Below are positions 1 through 5,440 of a stretch of DNA of 8,728 nt, piece after piece. The position numbers and the translations under genes are program-made. Location of the stretch: contig JAFPUX010000327.1 of NCBI GenBank assembly GCA_017413145.1, positions 1 through 8,728 of the forward strand. Direction: 5' to 3'. The notes under the pieces were generated by a model, which made no database searches, had not been told where the DNA came from, and was given only the letters and a program-made list of their open reading frames with translations. This stretch comes from Kiritimatiellia bacterium. Lineage in GTDB: Bacteria; Verrucomicrobiota; Kiritimatiellia; RFP12; UBA3636. How positions within the stretch are numbered: the first letter of the stretch is position 1; each line of letters opens with the position of its first letter.

Positions 1-583
1 CGCCGTACTCGATGCCGTTGTGGACCATCTTCACGAAGTGGCCCGCGCCGTTCTCGCCGACCCAGTCGCAGCAGGGGGAGCCGTCCTCGACCTTGGCGCA
101 GATCGCCTGGAAGATGGGCTTCACGATCGGCCACGCGGCGGGCGAGCCGCCGGGCATCATGCTCGGGCCCTTGAGCGCGCCCTCCTCGCCGCCGGAGACG
201 CCGGTGCCGACGTAGAGCAGGCCCTTCTCCTCCACGAGCTTCGTGCGGCGGATCGTGTTGGGGAAGTGCGAGTTGCCGCCGTCGATGATCACGTCGCCCG
301 GCTCGAGGATGCCGAGGAGCTTGCCGATCATGTCGTCCACGGCCGCGCCGGCCTTGACCATGAGGAACACCTTGCGCGGGCGCTCCAGGTTCGCCGCGAG
401 CTCCTCGAGCGAGTGCGCGGGGATGAAGTTCTTCCCGGCGCCACGGCCGTTCACGAAGGCGTCGACCTTCTCCACGGTGCGGTTGTAGACCGCCACGGTG
501 AAGCCCTTCGACTCCATGTTCATCACGAGGTTCTCGCCCATCACGGCGAGACCGACCAGTCCGATGTCTGCTTTGGTTTTCAT
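1..583 (-). CDS. gnd: 6-phosphogluconate dehydrogenase, N-terminal part (cut by window edge)
   Basis: Oxidises and decarboxylates 6-phosphogluconate to ribulose 5-phosphate with NAD(P)+ in the cytoplasmic pentose phosphate pathway. The start is ATG at 583-581, and 194 codons are visible of a family that is usually about 470-480 residues long, so the C-terminal half lies outside the window. Visible family marks are a Rossmann dinucleotide-binding loop (IGLVGLAVMG, residues 7-16), DGGNSHF (101-107, substrate-binding Asn and Ser), the VSGGEEGA stretch (129-136) and HFVKMVHNGIEYG (182-194). That last stretch contains the catalytic Lys185, Asn189 and Glu192. No Shine-Dalgarno motif precedes the ATG; the 26 nt upstream are C- and A-rich. 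The 70-nt gap to higA holds a perfect 16-bp hairpin. I see no promoter matching the pattern found elsewhere in the window, so transcription may read in from higBA or start inside higA. Identity is secure. Confidence 0.96.
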   Translation of the reverse strand, partial: MKTKADIGLVGLAVMGENLVMNMESKGFTVAVYNRTVEKVDAFVNGRGAGKNFIPAHSLEELAANLERPRKVFLMVKAGAAVDDMIGKLLGILEPGDVIIDGGNSHFPNTIRRTKLVEEKGLLYVGTGVSGGEEGALKGPSMMPGGSPAAWPIVKPIFQAICAKVEDGSPCCDWVGENGAGHFVKMVHNGIEYG

Positions 584-609
584 GTGCGTGTTTGTTGGGT
601 TGAGGAACG

Positions 610-644
610 GCCCCGGGACGGCCGCGGCGCGGCCGTCCCGGGGC
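610..644 (-). terminator. Perfect 16-bp GC-rich hairpin between higA and gnd
   Basis: Arms 610-625 (GCCCCGGGACGGCCGC) and 629-644 are exact reverse complements around a 3-nt loop. The hairpin lies 9 nt past the higA stop codon and 26 nt before the gnd start. That position suits either a terminator for higBA or a structured gnd leader. No T-run follows it on the minus strand, so it is not a textbook intrinsic terminator. The hairpin itself is certain from the sequence; its function is inferred. Confidence 0.45.
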
Positions 645-653
645 GAAAGGGGT

Positions 654-962
654 TCAGAGGGCGACGGCCTTGCGGAGGAAGGGCAGGATGCCCGGACGCT
701 CGGCGTCGAGTTTCTTCTGGGCGAGGCAGAGGTCGTAGTGGCTCTGGAGGTTCTGCCAGAACTCGGGCCCCGTGCCGAAGTAGATGCCGAGGCGGACGGC
801 GGTGTCCGCCGTGATCGCGCGGCGGCCGTGGACGATCGCGTTCACGCGCGGGACCGGAATCCGGAGGTCCAGCGCCAGGCGGTTCTGGCTCAGGTTCATC
901 GGATCCATGAACTCCTCCTTGAGGATTTCGCCGGGATGGACGAGGTTCTTCGTTCGGATCAT
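654..962 (-). CDS. higA: HigA-family antitoxin (XRE-type helix-turn-helix)
   Basis: Antitoxin of a type II toxin-antitoxin pair. By family knowledge it binds and neutralises HigB and represses their shared promoter. The 102-residue protein has the family layout: N-terminal HPGEILKEEFMDPM (9-22), then a helix-turn-helix of the XRE type at about 24-60 (NLSQNRLALDLRIPVPRVN, then IVHGRRAITADTAVRLGIYFG), then the conserved GPEFWQNLQSHYDL (65-78). The start ATG is 962-960, with AGGAGAG at 973-967. This Shine-Dalgarno overlaps the toxin stop codon, so the antitoxin is probably translated by coupling to higB. Order is toxin first, the usual hig arrangement. Length is normal and no damage is visible, so the pair looks functional. 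The name is a family assignment; a related HigA-like regulator with another name (VapI/YbaQ type) is the alternative. Confidence 0.93.
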   Translation of the reverse strand: MIRTKNLVHPGEILKEEFMDPMNLSQNRLALDLRIPVPRVNAIVHGRRAITADTAVRLGIYFGTGPEFWQNLQSHYDLCLAQKKLDAERPGILPFLRKAVAL

Positions 963-966
963 GCTG

Positions 967-973
967 CTCTCCT
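967..973 (-). promoter_or_regulatory. higA ribosome binding site overlapping the higB stop codon
   Basis: On the minus strand the junction reads CTAGGAGAGCAGCATG. The TAG that ends higB (974-972) is part of an AGGAGAG Shine-Dalgarno placed 4-6 nt before the higA ATG. It fixes the higA start and implies translational coupling of antitoxin to toxin. Confidence 0.8.
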
Positions 974-1250
974 AGTGGTAGTCGACGATCTCCACGTCGT
1001 GGGCGCCGTCCCCCTCCCAGCGGAAGCAGATGCGCCATTGGTCGTTGATGCGGATGCTCCACTGCCCTTCGCGGTCGCCGTGCAGCGCCTCCAGCCGGTT
1101 GCCCGGCGGAATGCGGAGCGTCTCCACGCGGATCGCGGCTTCGATCATGTCCAGCTTCCTCAGCGCCACGCGGGAGAACGCGTGGAATCGGCGGCAGTCG
1201 CCGTTCCGTGCGAGCGCTTCGGTGTCCTTGGACTTGAACGAACGGATCAT
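972..1250 (-). CDS. higB: HigB-family toxin (RelE/ParE superfamily mRNA interferase)
   Basis: Predicted ribosome-dependent mRNA endonuclease. HigB toxins act in the ribosomal A site and are held inactive by HigA. The 92-residue protein carries the family core: LRIPPGNRLEALHGDREGQW (45-64), SIRINDQWRICFRW (65-78) and the C-terminal VEIVDYH (86-92), whose terminal Tyr-His pair is conserved in the family and implicated in catalysis. Length is typical. The start ATG is 1250-1248; it has no Shine-Dalgarno, and the predicted transcript leader is only about 15 nt. The pair has its own promoter with an inverted repeat in the spacer, consistent with autoregulation. It is preceded by the stop of an unrelated membrane-protein gene 79 bp upstream. 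Toxic activity is inferred from family membership. Confidence 0.93.
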   Translation of the reverse strand: MIRSFKSKDTEALARNGDCRRFHAFSRVALRKLDMIEAAIRVETLRIPPGNRLEALHGDREGQWSIRINDQWRICFRWEGDGAHDVEIVDYH

Positions 1251-1271
1251 GGGCGGGCGGAACGGGAAAAA

Positions 1272-1300
1272 AGGCTATTACCTTTTGCGTAATATGTCAA
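1272..1300 (-). promoter_or_regulatory. higBA promoter (TTGACA-17-TAGCCT)
   Basis: On the minus strand a perfect -35 TTGACA (1300-1295) is followed after exactly 17 nt by TAGCCT (1277-1272). The -10 departs from TATAAT, but it starts with TAG like every other promoter proposed in this window. The expected start point is near 1265, giving a leader of about 15 nt before higB. The region is clearly more AT-rich than its surroundings. Confidence 0.65.
1276..1294. promoter_or_regulatory. Inverted repeat TATTAC-N7-GTAATA, probable HigA operator
   Basis: A perfect 6-bp inverted repeat (TATTAC at 1276-1281, GTAATA at 1289-1294) with a 7-nt spacer lies between the -35 and -10 hexamers of the higBA promoter. 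A dimeric XRE repressor such as HigA bound here would block RNA polymerase. The repeat is seen directly; HigA binding is inference from how hig loci are regulated. Confidence 0.55.
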
Positions 1301-1329
1301 GCGGAAACTGCTTGGTTGCGCCGCATCGG

Positions 1330-1872
1330 TCAGCGGAATTCTTTCCCGGAGATGTTCGACTTGCCCCAGGGGCGGGAGCGGTCTCGGTCGATCTGCAGTT
1401 CGGGGACGAGGACCTGGCCGGGATCGTCCGCGTCGACCGCGAAAACGAGCGGTTCTTCGATCTGGCGGTAGTCCGTCTCGGGGCCGAACAGGAGGTTCGT
1501 CCCGTACCAGTCCGTCCCGTGCGCGTAGCGAAGCCGGTAGGTCCCGAGCGGGACGAGGACCTCTGCGGTTTCGTCGCGGCGGACGAAGCACGAGAGCACG
1601 TCCTTTCCGGACTCGGCGTCCGTGAGCTTGGCGTAGACGTCCTGGTGGCGGAGCGCCGGCATGCGGAAGGGGACTTCGCGGGGGCGGTCCGTGAAAACCC
1701 AGACGGTTCCCGTCGCGGGGACGGGCTCCTTCTTGTGGTTCAGCATCCAGATGCCGTGCCGCGCCAGATTGAACAGGAAGACAAGGACGATAGTGAGCCA
1801 CAGCGCCCGGTACTGATGCCGGAAGAAGGCGTAGATCCGGTTGAAGAAGGTGGGGGGATCGGGCTCGGACAT
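1330..1872 (-). CDS. Uncharacterised single-span membrane protein with beta-rich extracytoplasmic domain
   Basis: Not recognised as a named gene. The 180-residue protein starts at ATG 1872-1870. It has a short N-terminal tail rich in Pro and aromatic residues (1-22), one hydrophobic segment at about 24-44 (LWLTIVLVFLFNLARHGIWML), and a soluble C-terminal region of about 135 residues. The soluble part includes a stretch LGTYRLRYAHGTDWYG (109-124), followed by LLFGPETDY (127-135). That stretch resembles one I have seen in membrane-anchored hypothetical proteins, where it follows a G-x-Y-x-x-x-Y strand pattern. The positive charge before the span suggests N-in topology with the domain outside, but this is not certain. 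An upstream in-frame ATG at 1941-1939 would add 23 residues; I prefer 1872 because the extension falls on a small hairpin and has low protein-like character. Neither start has a good Shine-Dalgarno. The gene is flanked by the kdgK operon upstream and higBA downstream, both probably separate units. Confidence 0.75.
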   Translation of the reverse strand: MSEPDPPTFFNRIYAFFRHQYRALWLTIVLVFLFNLARHGIWMLNHKKEPVPATGTVWVFTDRPREVPFRMPALRHQDVYAKLTDAESGKDVLSCFVRRDETAEVLVPLGTYRLRYAHGTDWYGTNLLFGPETDYRQIEEPLVFAVDADDPGQVLVPELQIDRDRSRPWGKSNISGKEFR

Positions 1873-1933
1873 GGGTGGGCTACTACAGAGAAGGGCGGAA
1901 TCGGAGAGGCGGTCCTTGCAGGGAGCGGAGGCT

Positions 1934-1955
1934 AGCGCCATGCGCGGGTGGCGCT
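1934..1955 (-). terminator. Small hairpin after the kdgK operon, weak terminator candidate
   Basis: AGCGCCA (1934-1940) and TGGCGCT (1949-1955) form a 7-bp stem with an 8-nt loop, 19 nt beyond the stop codon of the last operon gene. There is no T-run, so termination is only a possibility. Confidence 0.3.
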
Positions 1956-1974
1956 GCCGCCGGCGTTGTGGAAG

Positions 1975-2319
1975 CTACGGCCATTCGCTCGAGCCGACGA
2001 TGTGCCCTTCGAGGGCGTCGCGGAGCGCGGAGAAGAAACTGCCGGAAGCGCCCCAGTCGAAATCGAAGATCATTCCGCCTCCGCCGCTGGCGGTGGCGCG
2101 GAGCCGGGTTTCGCCCGACGCGTCGTCGAGAACCGCGACGAGCGTGAGACGCGCCTTGACCCGGAAGTAGTACTGGTCGAAGACGAGCACGCGGACCTTG
2201 CAGGAGAGCCCGGGGATCCGGTAGTCGTCCACCTTCGTGGCGTCGCCGACGAGCCGGCGCTCGATGCAGGTCGCGGCATCGTCCACGGACAGGTCGAGGA
2301 GCAGCGTCGCCGTCTTCAC
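1975..2319 (-). CDS. Small DUF6054-like protein of unknown function
   Basis: About 114 residues, last gene of the putative operon. The pattern CKVRVLVFDQYYF (residues 40-52 from the start chosen here), a conserved-looking TLVAVLDDASGETRL and ASGGGGMIFDF (76-86) resemble the DUF6054 family as I recall it, including the Gly-rich SGG turn before a Phe-rich strand. No enzymatic motif, signal peptide or membrane segment is visible, and the function is unknown. The start is uncertain. GTG at 2319-2317 lies 8 nt after the AGG of GGTAGG and gives MKTATLLLDL; TTG at 2325-2323 is in frame but only 2 nt from that AGG, too close for a ribosome binding site. The gene begins 9 nt (GTG) or 3 nt (TTG) after the kinase stop codon, so it is very likely co-transcribed with it. 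Confidence 0.72.
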   Translation of the reverse strand: MKTATLLLDLSVDDAATCIERRLVGDATKVDDYRIPGLSCKVRVLVFDQYYFRVKARLTLVAVLDDASGETRLRATASGGGGMIFDFDWGASGSFFSALRDALEGHIVGSSEWP

Positions 2320-2328
2320 GGGCAAGAC

Positions 2329-3402
2329 CTACCGTTGGACGCGGGCGTTGCCGGCGTAGACGTCCCAGACCTGCTTCTCGTCCGCGGGCTCGGCGTAGTC
2401 GTTGAGCGAGCTCGCGGCCATCACGCCGGAGGCCCAGCCGAACTGCAGGCACTTTTCGCCGTCCCAGCCCTTCAGCACGCCGTAGAGCAGGCCGCCCGTG
2501 AAGCCGTCGCCGCCGCCGATGCGGTCCAGCACGTCGATCTCGCGCGGCTCCTCGACGAACCACTTGCCGTCGGCGCGCAGGATCGCGCCCCAGAGGTGGC
2601 GGCCGGCGGAGACGACCTGGCGGAGCGTCGTCGCGAACATCTTCGCGTTCTTGTACTTCTTCGCCACGGTCTCGATCATGCCCTTGAAGCTCTCGATCTT
2701 CGCGGCGAGGTCCTTGCCGCCGGCTTCCGGGCCCTTCATCCCGAGGCAGAGCTGGAAGTCCTCCTCGTTGCCGACGAGGATGTCCGCGACCGATGCGATC
2801 TGGTGGAACGCCCTCTTGAGCTCCGCCTCGCGCCCCTTCCAGAACGTGGCGCGGTAGTTCAGGTCGAACGAGACGAGCGTGCCGTGCTTCTTCGCGGCCT
2901 TCGCGAGCGCGAGGCAGGCCTTCGTCGTCTCGGGGCTCATCGCGGCGATGAGGCCGGAGAGGTGGAGGATCGCGACGCCCTTCTTCCCGAAGATGTCGGC
3001 CGTGTCGTAGTCCTTCGCGTCGAGCGTGCGCCCGACCTCGCCGGCGCGGTCGTTCCAGACGCGCGGCGCGCGCAGGCCGAAGCCGGAGTCGGCGACGTTG
3101 AACTGGTGCCGGTAGCCCCACGGCCCGCCCTGCGGGACCTCGGGGCCGGTGAACGCGATGTTGCGCGCCCGCAGCTGCGCCTTGATGAACGCCGCGAGCG
3201 GGCTTCCCGCCACGAAGCGCGTCATCACGAGGCACTCCGGGCCGAGGCTGCTCGTGACGTTCAGGACGTTCGTCTCGGCGCTCGTCGCCTGGAGGTAGAA
3301 GCGGTTGGAGTTGTGGACCGCCATGCGGTCCTCGGGGGTGATGCGCAGCCCCATGCTGGAGAGGCAGGCGACGGCCCAGCGGGCGTCTTTGCGGATTTTC
3401 AT
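2329..3402 (-). CDS. kdgK: PfkB-family sugar kinase, probable 2-dehydro-3-deoxygluconokinase
   Basis: A ribokinase/PfkB-fold kinase predicted to phosphorylate 2-keto-3-deoxygluconate to KDPG, the entry of uronate breakdown into the lower Entner-Doudoroff route in the cytoplasm. The 357-residue protein has DLNYRATFW (180-188), LVGNEEDFQLCLG (209-221) and the ATP/anion-hole motif DRIGGGDGFTGG (293-304), with Asp299 as expected catalytic base. These blocks are typical of KdgK-like members. The length is slightly above the usual 310-345. Odd point: the N-terminal PfkB signature, normally GG-x-x-x-N, reads ATSAETNV (39-46), so the two glycines are replaced. Start ATG 3402-3400 overlaps the stop of the upstream epimerase as ATGA, with AAGGAG about 11 nt upstream inside that gene, indicating translational coupling. 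Substrate is inferred; fructokinase or another sugar-acid kinase remains possible. Confidence 0.85.
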   Translation of the reverse strand: MKIRKDARWAVACLSSMGLRITPEDRMAVHNSNRFYLQATSAETNVLNVTSSLGPECLVMTRFVAGSPLAAFIKAQLRARNIAFTGPEVPQGGPWGYRHQFNVADSGFGLRAPRVWNDRAGEVGRTLDAKDYDTADIFGKKGVAILHLSGLIAAMSPETTKACLALAKAAKKHGTLVSFDLNYRATFWKGREAELKRAFHQIASVADILVGNEEDFQLCLGMKGPEAGGKDLAAKIESFKGMIETVAKKYKNAKMFATTLRQVVSAGRHLWGAILRADGKWFVEEPREIDVLDRIGGGDGFTGGLLYGVLKGWDGEKCLQFGWASGVMAASSLNDYAEPADEKQVWDVYAGNARVQR

Positions 3403-4361
3403 CGTTTGTGGTACTCCTTGAACCACCGGGCGAAGGCGGGCACGCCGACCTCGATCGGGGTTGTCGGCTCGTAGCCGAGCCTGTCGTGGATGCGGGAGAT
3501 GTCGGCGTAGGTGGCGGGGACGTCGCCCGGCTGCATCGGCAGCAGCTCCATCCTCGGCTCGACGCCGAGCGCGCCGGCGAGCACCTCGATGAAGTGCATC
3601 AGCTCGACGGGCGTGTTGTTGCCGATGTTGAAGAGCTCCTCCGGGCCGAGGGCGTCCGACTCGACGCACGCGACGACGCCGGAGACGATGTCGTCCACGT
3701 ACGTGAAGTCGCGCTTCATCCTCCCGTGGTTGAAGACCTTGATCGGGCGGCCGGCGAGCATCGCGTCCGTGAAGAGCCACGGCGCCATGTCGGGGCGGCC
3801 CCACGGGCCGTAGACCGTGAAGAAGCGCAGGCCGACCGTCTGCAGCCCGAAGAGGTGCGAGTAGACGTGGGCCATCAGCTCGTCGCTCTTCTTCGTGGCG
3901 GCGTAGAGGCTCACGGGCGCGTCGACGCGGTCGTCCTCGGAGAACGGCATCTTGCGGTTGCCGCCGTAGACGCTGGACGAGGACGCGTAGACGAGGCGCG
4001 GCAGGCCGTGGCGGCGGCAGCGCTCGAGGACGTTCGCGAAGCCGACGAGGTTGCTGCGCACGTAGGCGGCGGGGTTCTCGAGCGAGTAGCGCACGCCGGC
4101 CTGCGCCGCGAGGTTCACGACGGCGTCGAAGGGCTTCGGGCCGTCGAAGACGGCGCCGAGCGCCGCGTCGTCCGCCAGGTCGCCGCGCACCATGCGGAAC
4201 GCGGGGTGCGGCGCGAGGCGCGCGGCGCGGGCCTCCTTGAGCGCGGGGTCGGAGTAGGCGTTGAAGTCGTCGAAGCCGACCACGGAGTGCCCGCGCGAAA
4301 GCAGGCGCTCCGACAGGGCGGCCCCGATGAACCCGGCGGCGCCGGTGACGAGGGCTCTCAT
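3399..4361 (-). CDS. NAD-dependent epimerase, probable UDP-glucuronate 4-epimerase
   Basis: A 320-residue extended short-chain dehydrogenase/reductase that probably interconverts UDP-glucuronate and UDP-galacturonate for polysaccharide synthesis. The NAD-binding loop is TGAAGFIG (6-13). The end of beta-2 (VVGFDDFNAY) follows at about 28-36, AAQAGVRYSL at 85-94, the serine strand YASSSSVYGG at 125-134, and the catalytic Tyr153-x-x-x-Lys157 in LYAATKKS. RFFTVYGPWGRPDMAP (179-194), KRDFTYVDD (216-224) and PMQPGDVPATYAD (275-287) are characteristic of the UDP-glucuronate 4-epimerase group. The length matches that group. It lies 9 nt after the stop of a membrane-protein gene and overlaps the sugar-kinase gene by 4 nt. 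No strong Shine-Dalgarno is visible before ATG 4361-4359. The kinase partner suggests uronate metabolism, although epimerase (anabolic) and KdgK (catabolic) normally act in different pathways. dTDP-glucose dehydratase or UDP-glucose 4-epimerase activity is less likely. Confidence 0.9.
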   Translation of the reverse strand: MRALVTGAAGFIGAALSERLLSRGHSVVGFDDFNAYSDPALKEARAARLAPHPAFRMVRGDLADDAALGAVFDGPKPFDAVVNLAAQAGVRYSLENPAAYVRSNLVGFANVLERCRRHGLPRLVYASSSSVYGGNRKMPFSEDDRVDAPVSLYAATKKSDELMAHVYSHLFGLQTVGLRFFTVYGPWGRPDMAPWLFTDAMLAGRPIKVFNHGRMKRDFTYVDDIVSGVVACVESDALGPEELFNIGNNTPVELMHFIEVLAGALGVEPRMELLPMQPGDVPATYADISRIHDRLGYEPTTPIEVGVPAFARWFKEYHKR

Positions 4362-4370
4362 CGCCGCGGG

Positions 4371-5099
4371 CTACTTCGCCGCGTCGGCGGGCTTCTCCTC
4401 CGCGGCCGGCTTCTCCTCCTCCGCGTCCGGCGGGGGCAGGCGGTCGGCGAGCTCGCGGATGTGGGCGAGGCGGGGGTTCTCCTCCGGCTTGAGGCCCTCG
4501 ACCTTGATCGCGTAGCCGTTGGCCGTTTCGACGCGCGCCGTCAGGTCGAACTGGAGGACCTGGTCGCCGGACCGCAGGAGCGCGGTGCCGAGGTAGGATC
4601 CGTCGTCCTGGCGTTCGGTCGAGAAGGACGCGACCGAGACGTCGTAGCCTTCGGCGCGCCATTCGGCCACCGTCGCGTCGAGCATGCGGCGGGCGGTCCG
4701 CTCCTCGGTCGTGCCGTGCGGCATGAAGAGCGCGACGACCAGGAAGAGTCCGACGCACCCCGCCACGTAGCCGGCGGGACGCGCGACGCGGTCGCGGAAG
4801 ACGACGCTCCAGACGGCGCCGAGGAAGAAGACCCACAGCGCGAGGCAGCGCAGCCACGAGGGGCAGGCGAAGCCGTCGCCGGCGAAGAGCGAAGCGACGC
4901 CCCAGCCGACCACGAGGGCGAAGAGGTAGAACGGCGCGAGCGCGACCTTGTCGAAAAGGCCCGTGCGGGCGCGCTTCTTCTCCTCCGGCGCGGGCGCGGG
5001 AGCGGGCTCCGGCGCGGGAGCGGGGGTTTCGGGAACGGGCGCGGGCTCGGCGGGAGCCTGCGTTTCGGGAACGGCGGTGTTTTCGGTTTCGTCTGTCAT
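4371..5099 (-). CDS. Uncharacterised membrane protein with Pro/Ala-rich N-terminus and three predicted membrane spans
   Basis: Not recognised. The 242-residue protein has a disordered acidic Pro/Ala tail (1-40) with a repeated VPETxAPA unit (10-17 and 22-29), then a basic patch KKRAR (41-45). Three hydrophobic segments follow at about 52-72, 84-101 and 110-126. A soluble region of about 95 residues with alternating strands (DVSVASFST, GTALLRSGDQVLQFDLTARV) comes next, and the protein ends in a Glu/Lys/Ala/Pro tail (224-242) with two EEKPA repeats. Low-complexity tails on both ends of a small membrane protein are unusual. The start ATG 5099-5097 is supported by GAGG 6 nt upstream and by the promoter at 5120-5148. 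An in-frame extension to 5246 exists, but it would run through that promoter and into the tRNA gene. It is the first gene of the putative operon with the epimerase and kinase. Confidence 0.82.
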   Translation of the reverse strand: MTDETENTAVPETQAPAEPAPVPETPAPAPEPAPAPAPEEKKRARTGLFDKVALAPFYLFALVVGWGVASLFAGDGFACPSWLRCLALWVFFLGAVWSVVFRDRVARPAGYVAGCVGLFLVVALFMPHGTTEERTARRMLDATVAEWRAEGYDVSVASFSTERQDDGSYLGTALLRSGDQVLQFDLTARVETANGYAIKVEGLKPEENPRLAHIRELADRLPPPDAEEEKPAAEEKPADAAK

Positions 5100-5119
5100 G
5101 GTGGACCTCGTTGCGGGAC

Positions 5120-5148
5120 AGTCTACCTTTTCGTCCCTCCCGTGTCCA
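5120..5148 (-). promoter_or_regulatory. Promoter of the epimerase-kinase operon (TGGACA-17-TAGACT)
   Basis: On the minus strand TGGACA (5148-5143) is followed after exactly 17 nt by TAGACT (5125-5120). The expected start is near 5113, leaving a leader of about 14 nt that just contains the GAGG ribosome binding site of the first gene. This supports separate transcription of the operon rather than read-through from the tRNA gene. Confidence 0.68.
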
Positions 5149-5216
5149 GCGTTTTCCGCCTGCGGCGGGCGCCGGAAACGGAAAGGCCGGGCGGCGGGGG
5201 CCGTCCGGTCTTCCAA

Positions 5217-5303
5217 TGGTGCTCGGGAAAGGACTCGAACCTTCAATCCCGAAACGGGACCAGCACCTCAAGCTGGCGTGTCTGCCAATTCCACCACCCG
5301 AGC
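5217..5303 (-). tRNA. tRNA-Leu, anticodon GAG
   Basis: The minus strand folds as a class II tRNA of 87 nt including an encoded 3' CCA (5219-5217). The acceptor stem is a perfect 7 bp (GCTCGGG with CCCGAGC). The D arm has TGGTGGAATTGGCAGACA. The anticodon stem CCAGC/GCTGG encloses loop TTGAGGT, giving anticodon GAG. A variable arm TCCCGTTTCGGGA follows, and the T loop is TTCGAGT. The long variable arm and GAG anticodon identify leucine, reading CUC and CUU codons. It has its own promoter at 5326-5354 and is divergent from prfB. The CUU codon it should read is the slip codon in the prfB frameshift site. Confidence 0.96.
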
Positions 5304-5325
5304 AAGGTCGTGATGACGGCGGGGG

Positions 5326-5354
5326 AGTCTAGTAAATCGCGGCCGCCGTGTCAA
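5326..5354 (-). promoter_or_regulatory. tRNA-Leu promoter (TTGACA-17-TAGACT)
   Basis: On the minus strand the consensus -35 TTGACA (5354-5349) is followed after exactly 17 nt by TAGACT (5331-5326). The expected start is near 5319, about 15 nt before the mature tRNA 5' end, leaving a short leader for RNase P to remove. It is the best match to the sigma-70 -35 consensus in the window, as expected for a stable RNA gene. Confidence 0.75.
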
Positions 5355-5380
5355 CCGGTTTTTTCGCGCCGTCGGACCGC

Positions 5381-5409
5381 TTGCGGCGGCGGCGCCCTTC
5401 TGCTAGACT
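5381..5409 (+). promoter_or_regulatory. prfB promoter (TTGCGG-17-TAGACT, extended -10)
   Basis: TTGCGG (5381-5386) and TAGACT (5404-5409) are separated by exactly 17 nt. TGC directly before the -10 makes an extended -10 element that can compensate for the poorer -35. The expected start is near 5416, giving a leader of about 25 nt before the prfB ATG. It is back-to-back with the tRNA-Leu promoter, the -35 elements being 26 bp apart. Confidence 0.6.
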
Positions 5410-5440
5410 CCGCGGCAACAAACCGGACGGAACATCCACC

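Noticed and set aside
20..814. Long plus-strand frames opposite gnd and higA
   Set aside because: Translations are low-complexity (Val, Arg, Ala, Asp rich) mirror frames of clear minus-strand genes, as is usual in GC-rich DNA.
5180..5214. Hairpin downstream of tRNA-Leu considered as its terminator
   Set aside because: The stem pairs well only on the plus strand (with G-U pairs). On the transcribed minus strand the same positions become A-C mismatches, so I did not annotate it.
5100..5246. N-terminal extension of the membrane protein to an ATG at 5246
   Set aside because: It would overlap the promoter at 5120-5148 and the 3' end of tRNA-Leu. ATG 5099 has a good GAGG site and begins the natural tail.
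2329..5271. A 980-codon open frame on the minus strand spanning the operon
   Set aside because: Only its C-terminal 357 codons are a recognisable protein (the sugar kinase). The rest is Arg/Pro-rich shadow translation of the epimerase and membrane-protein genes, and it also reads through the tRNA and a promoter.
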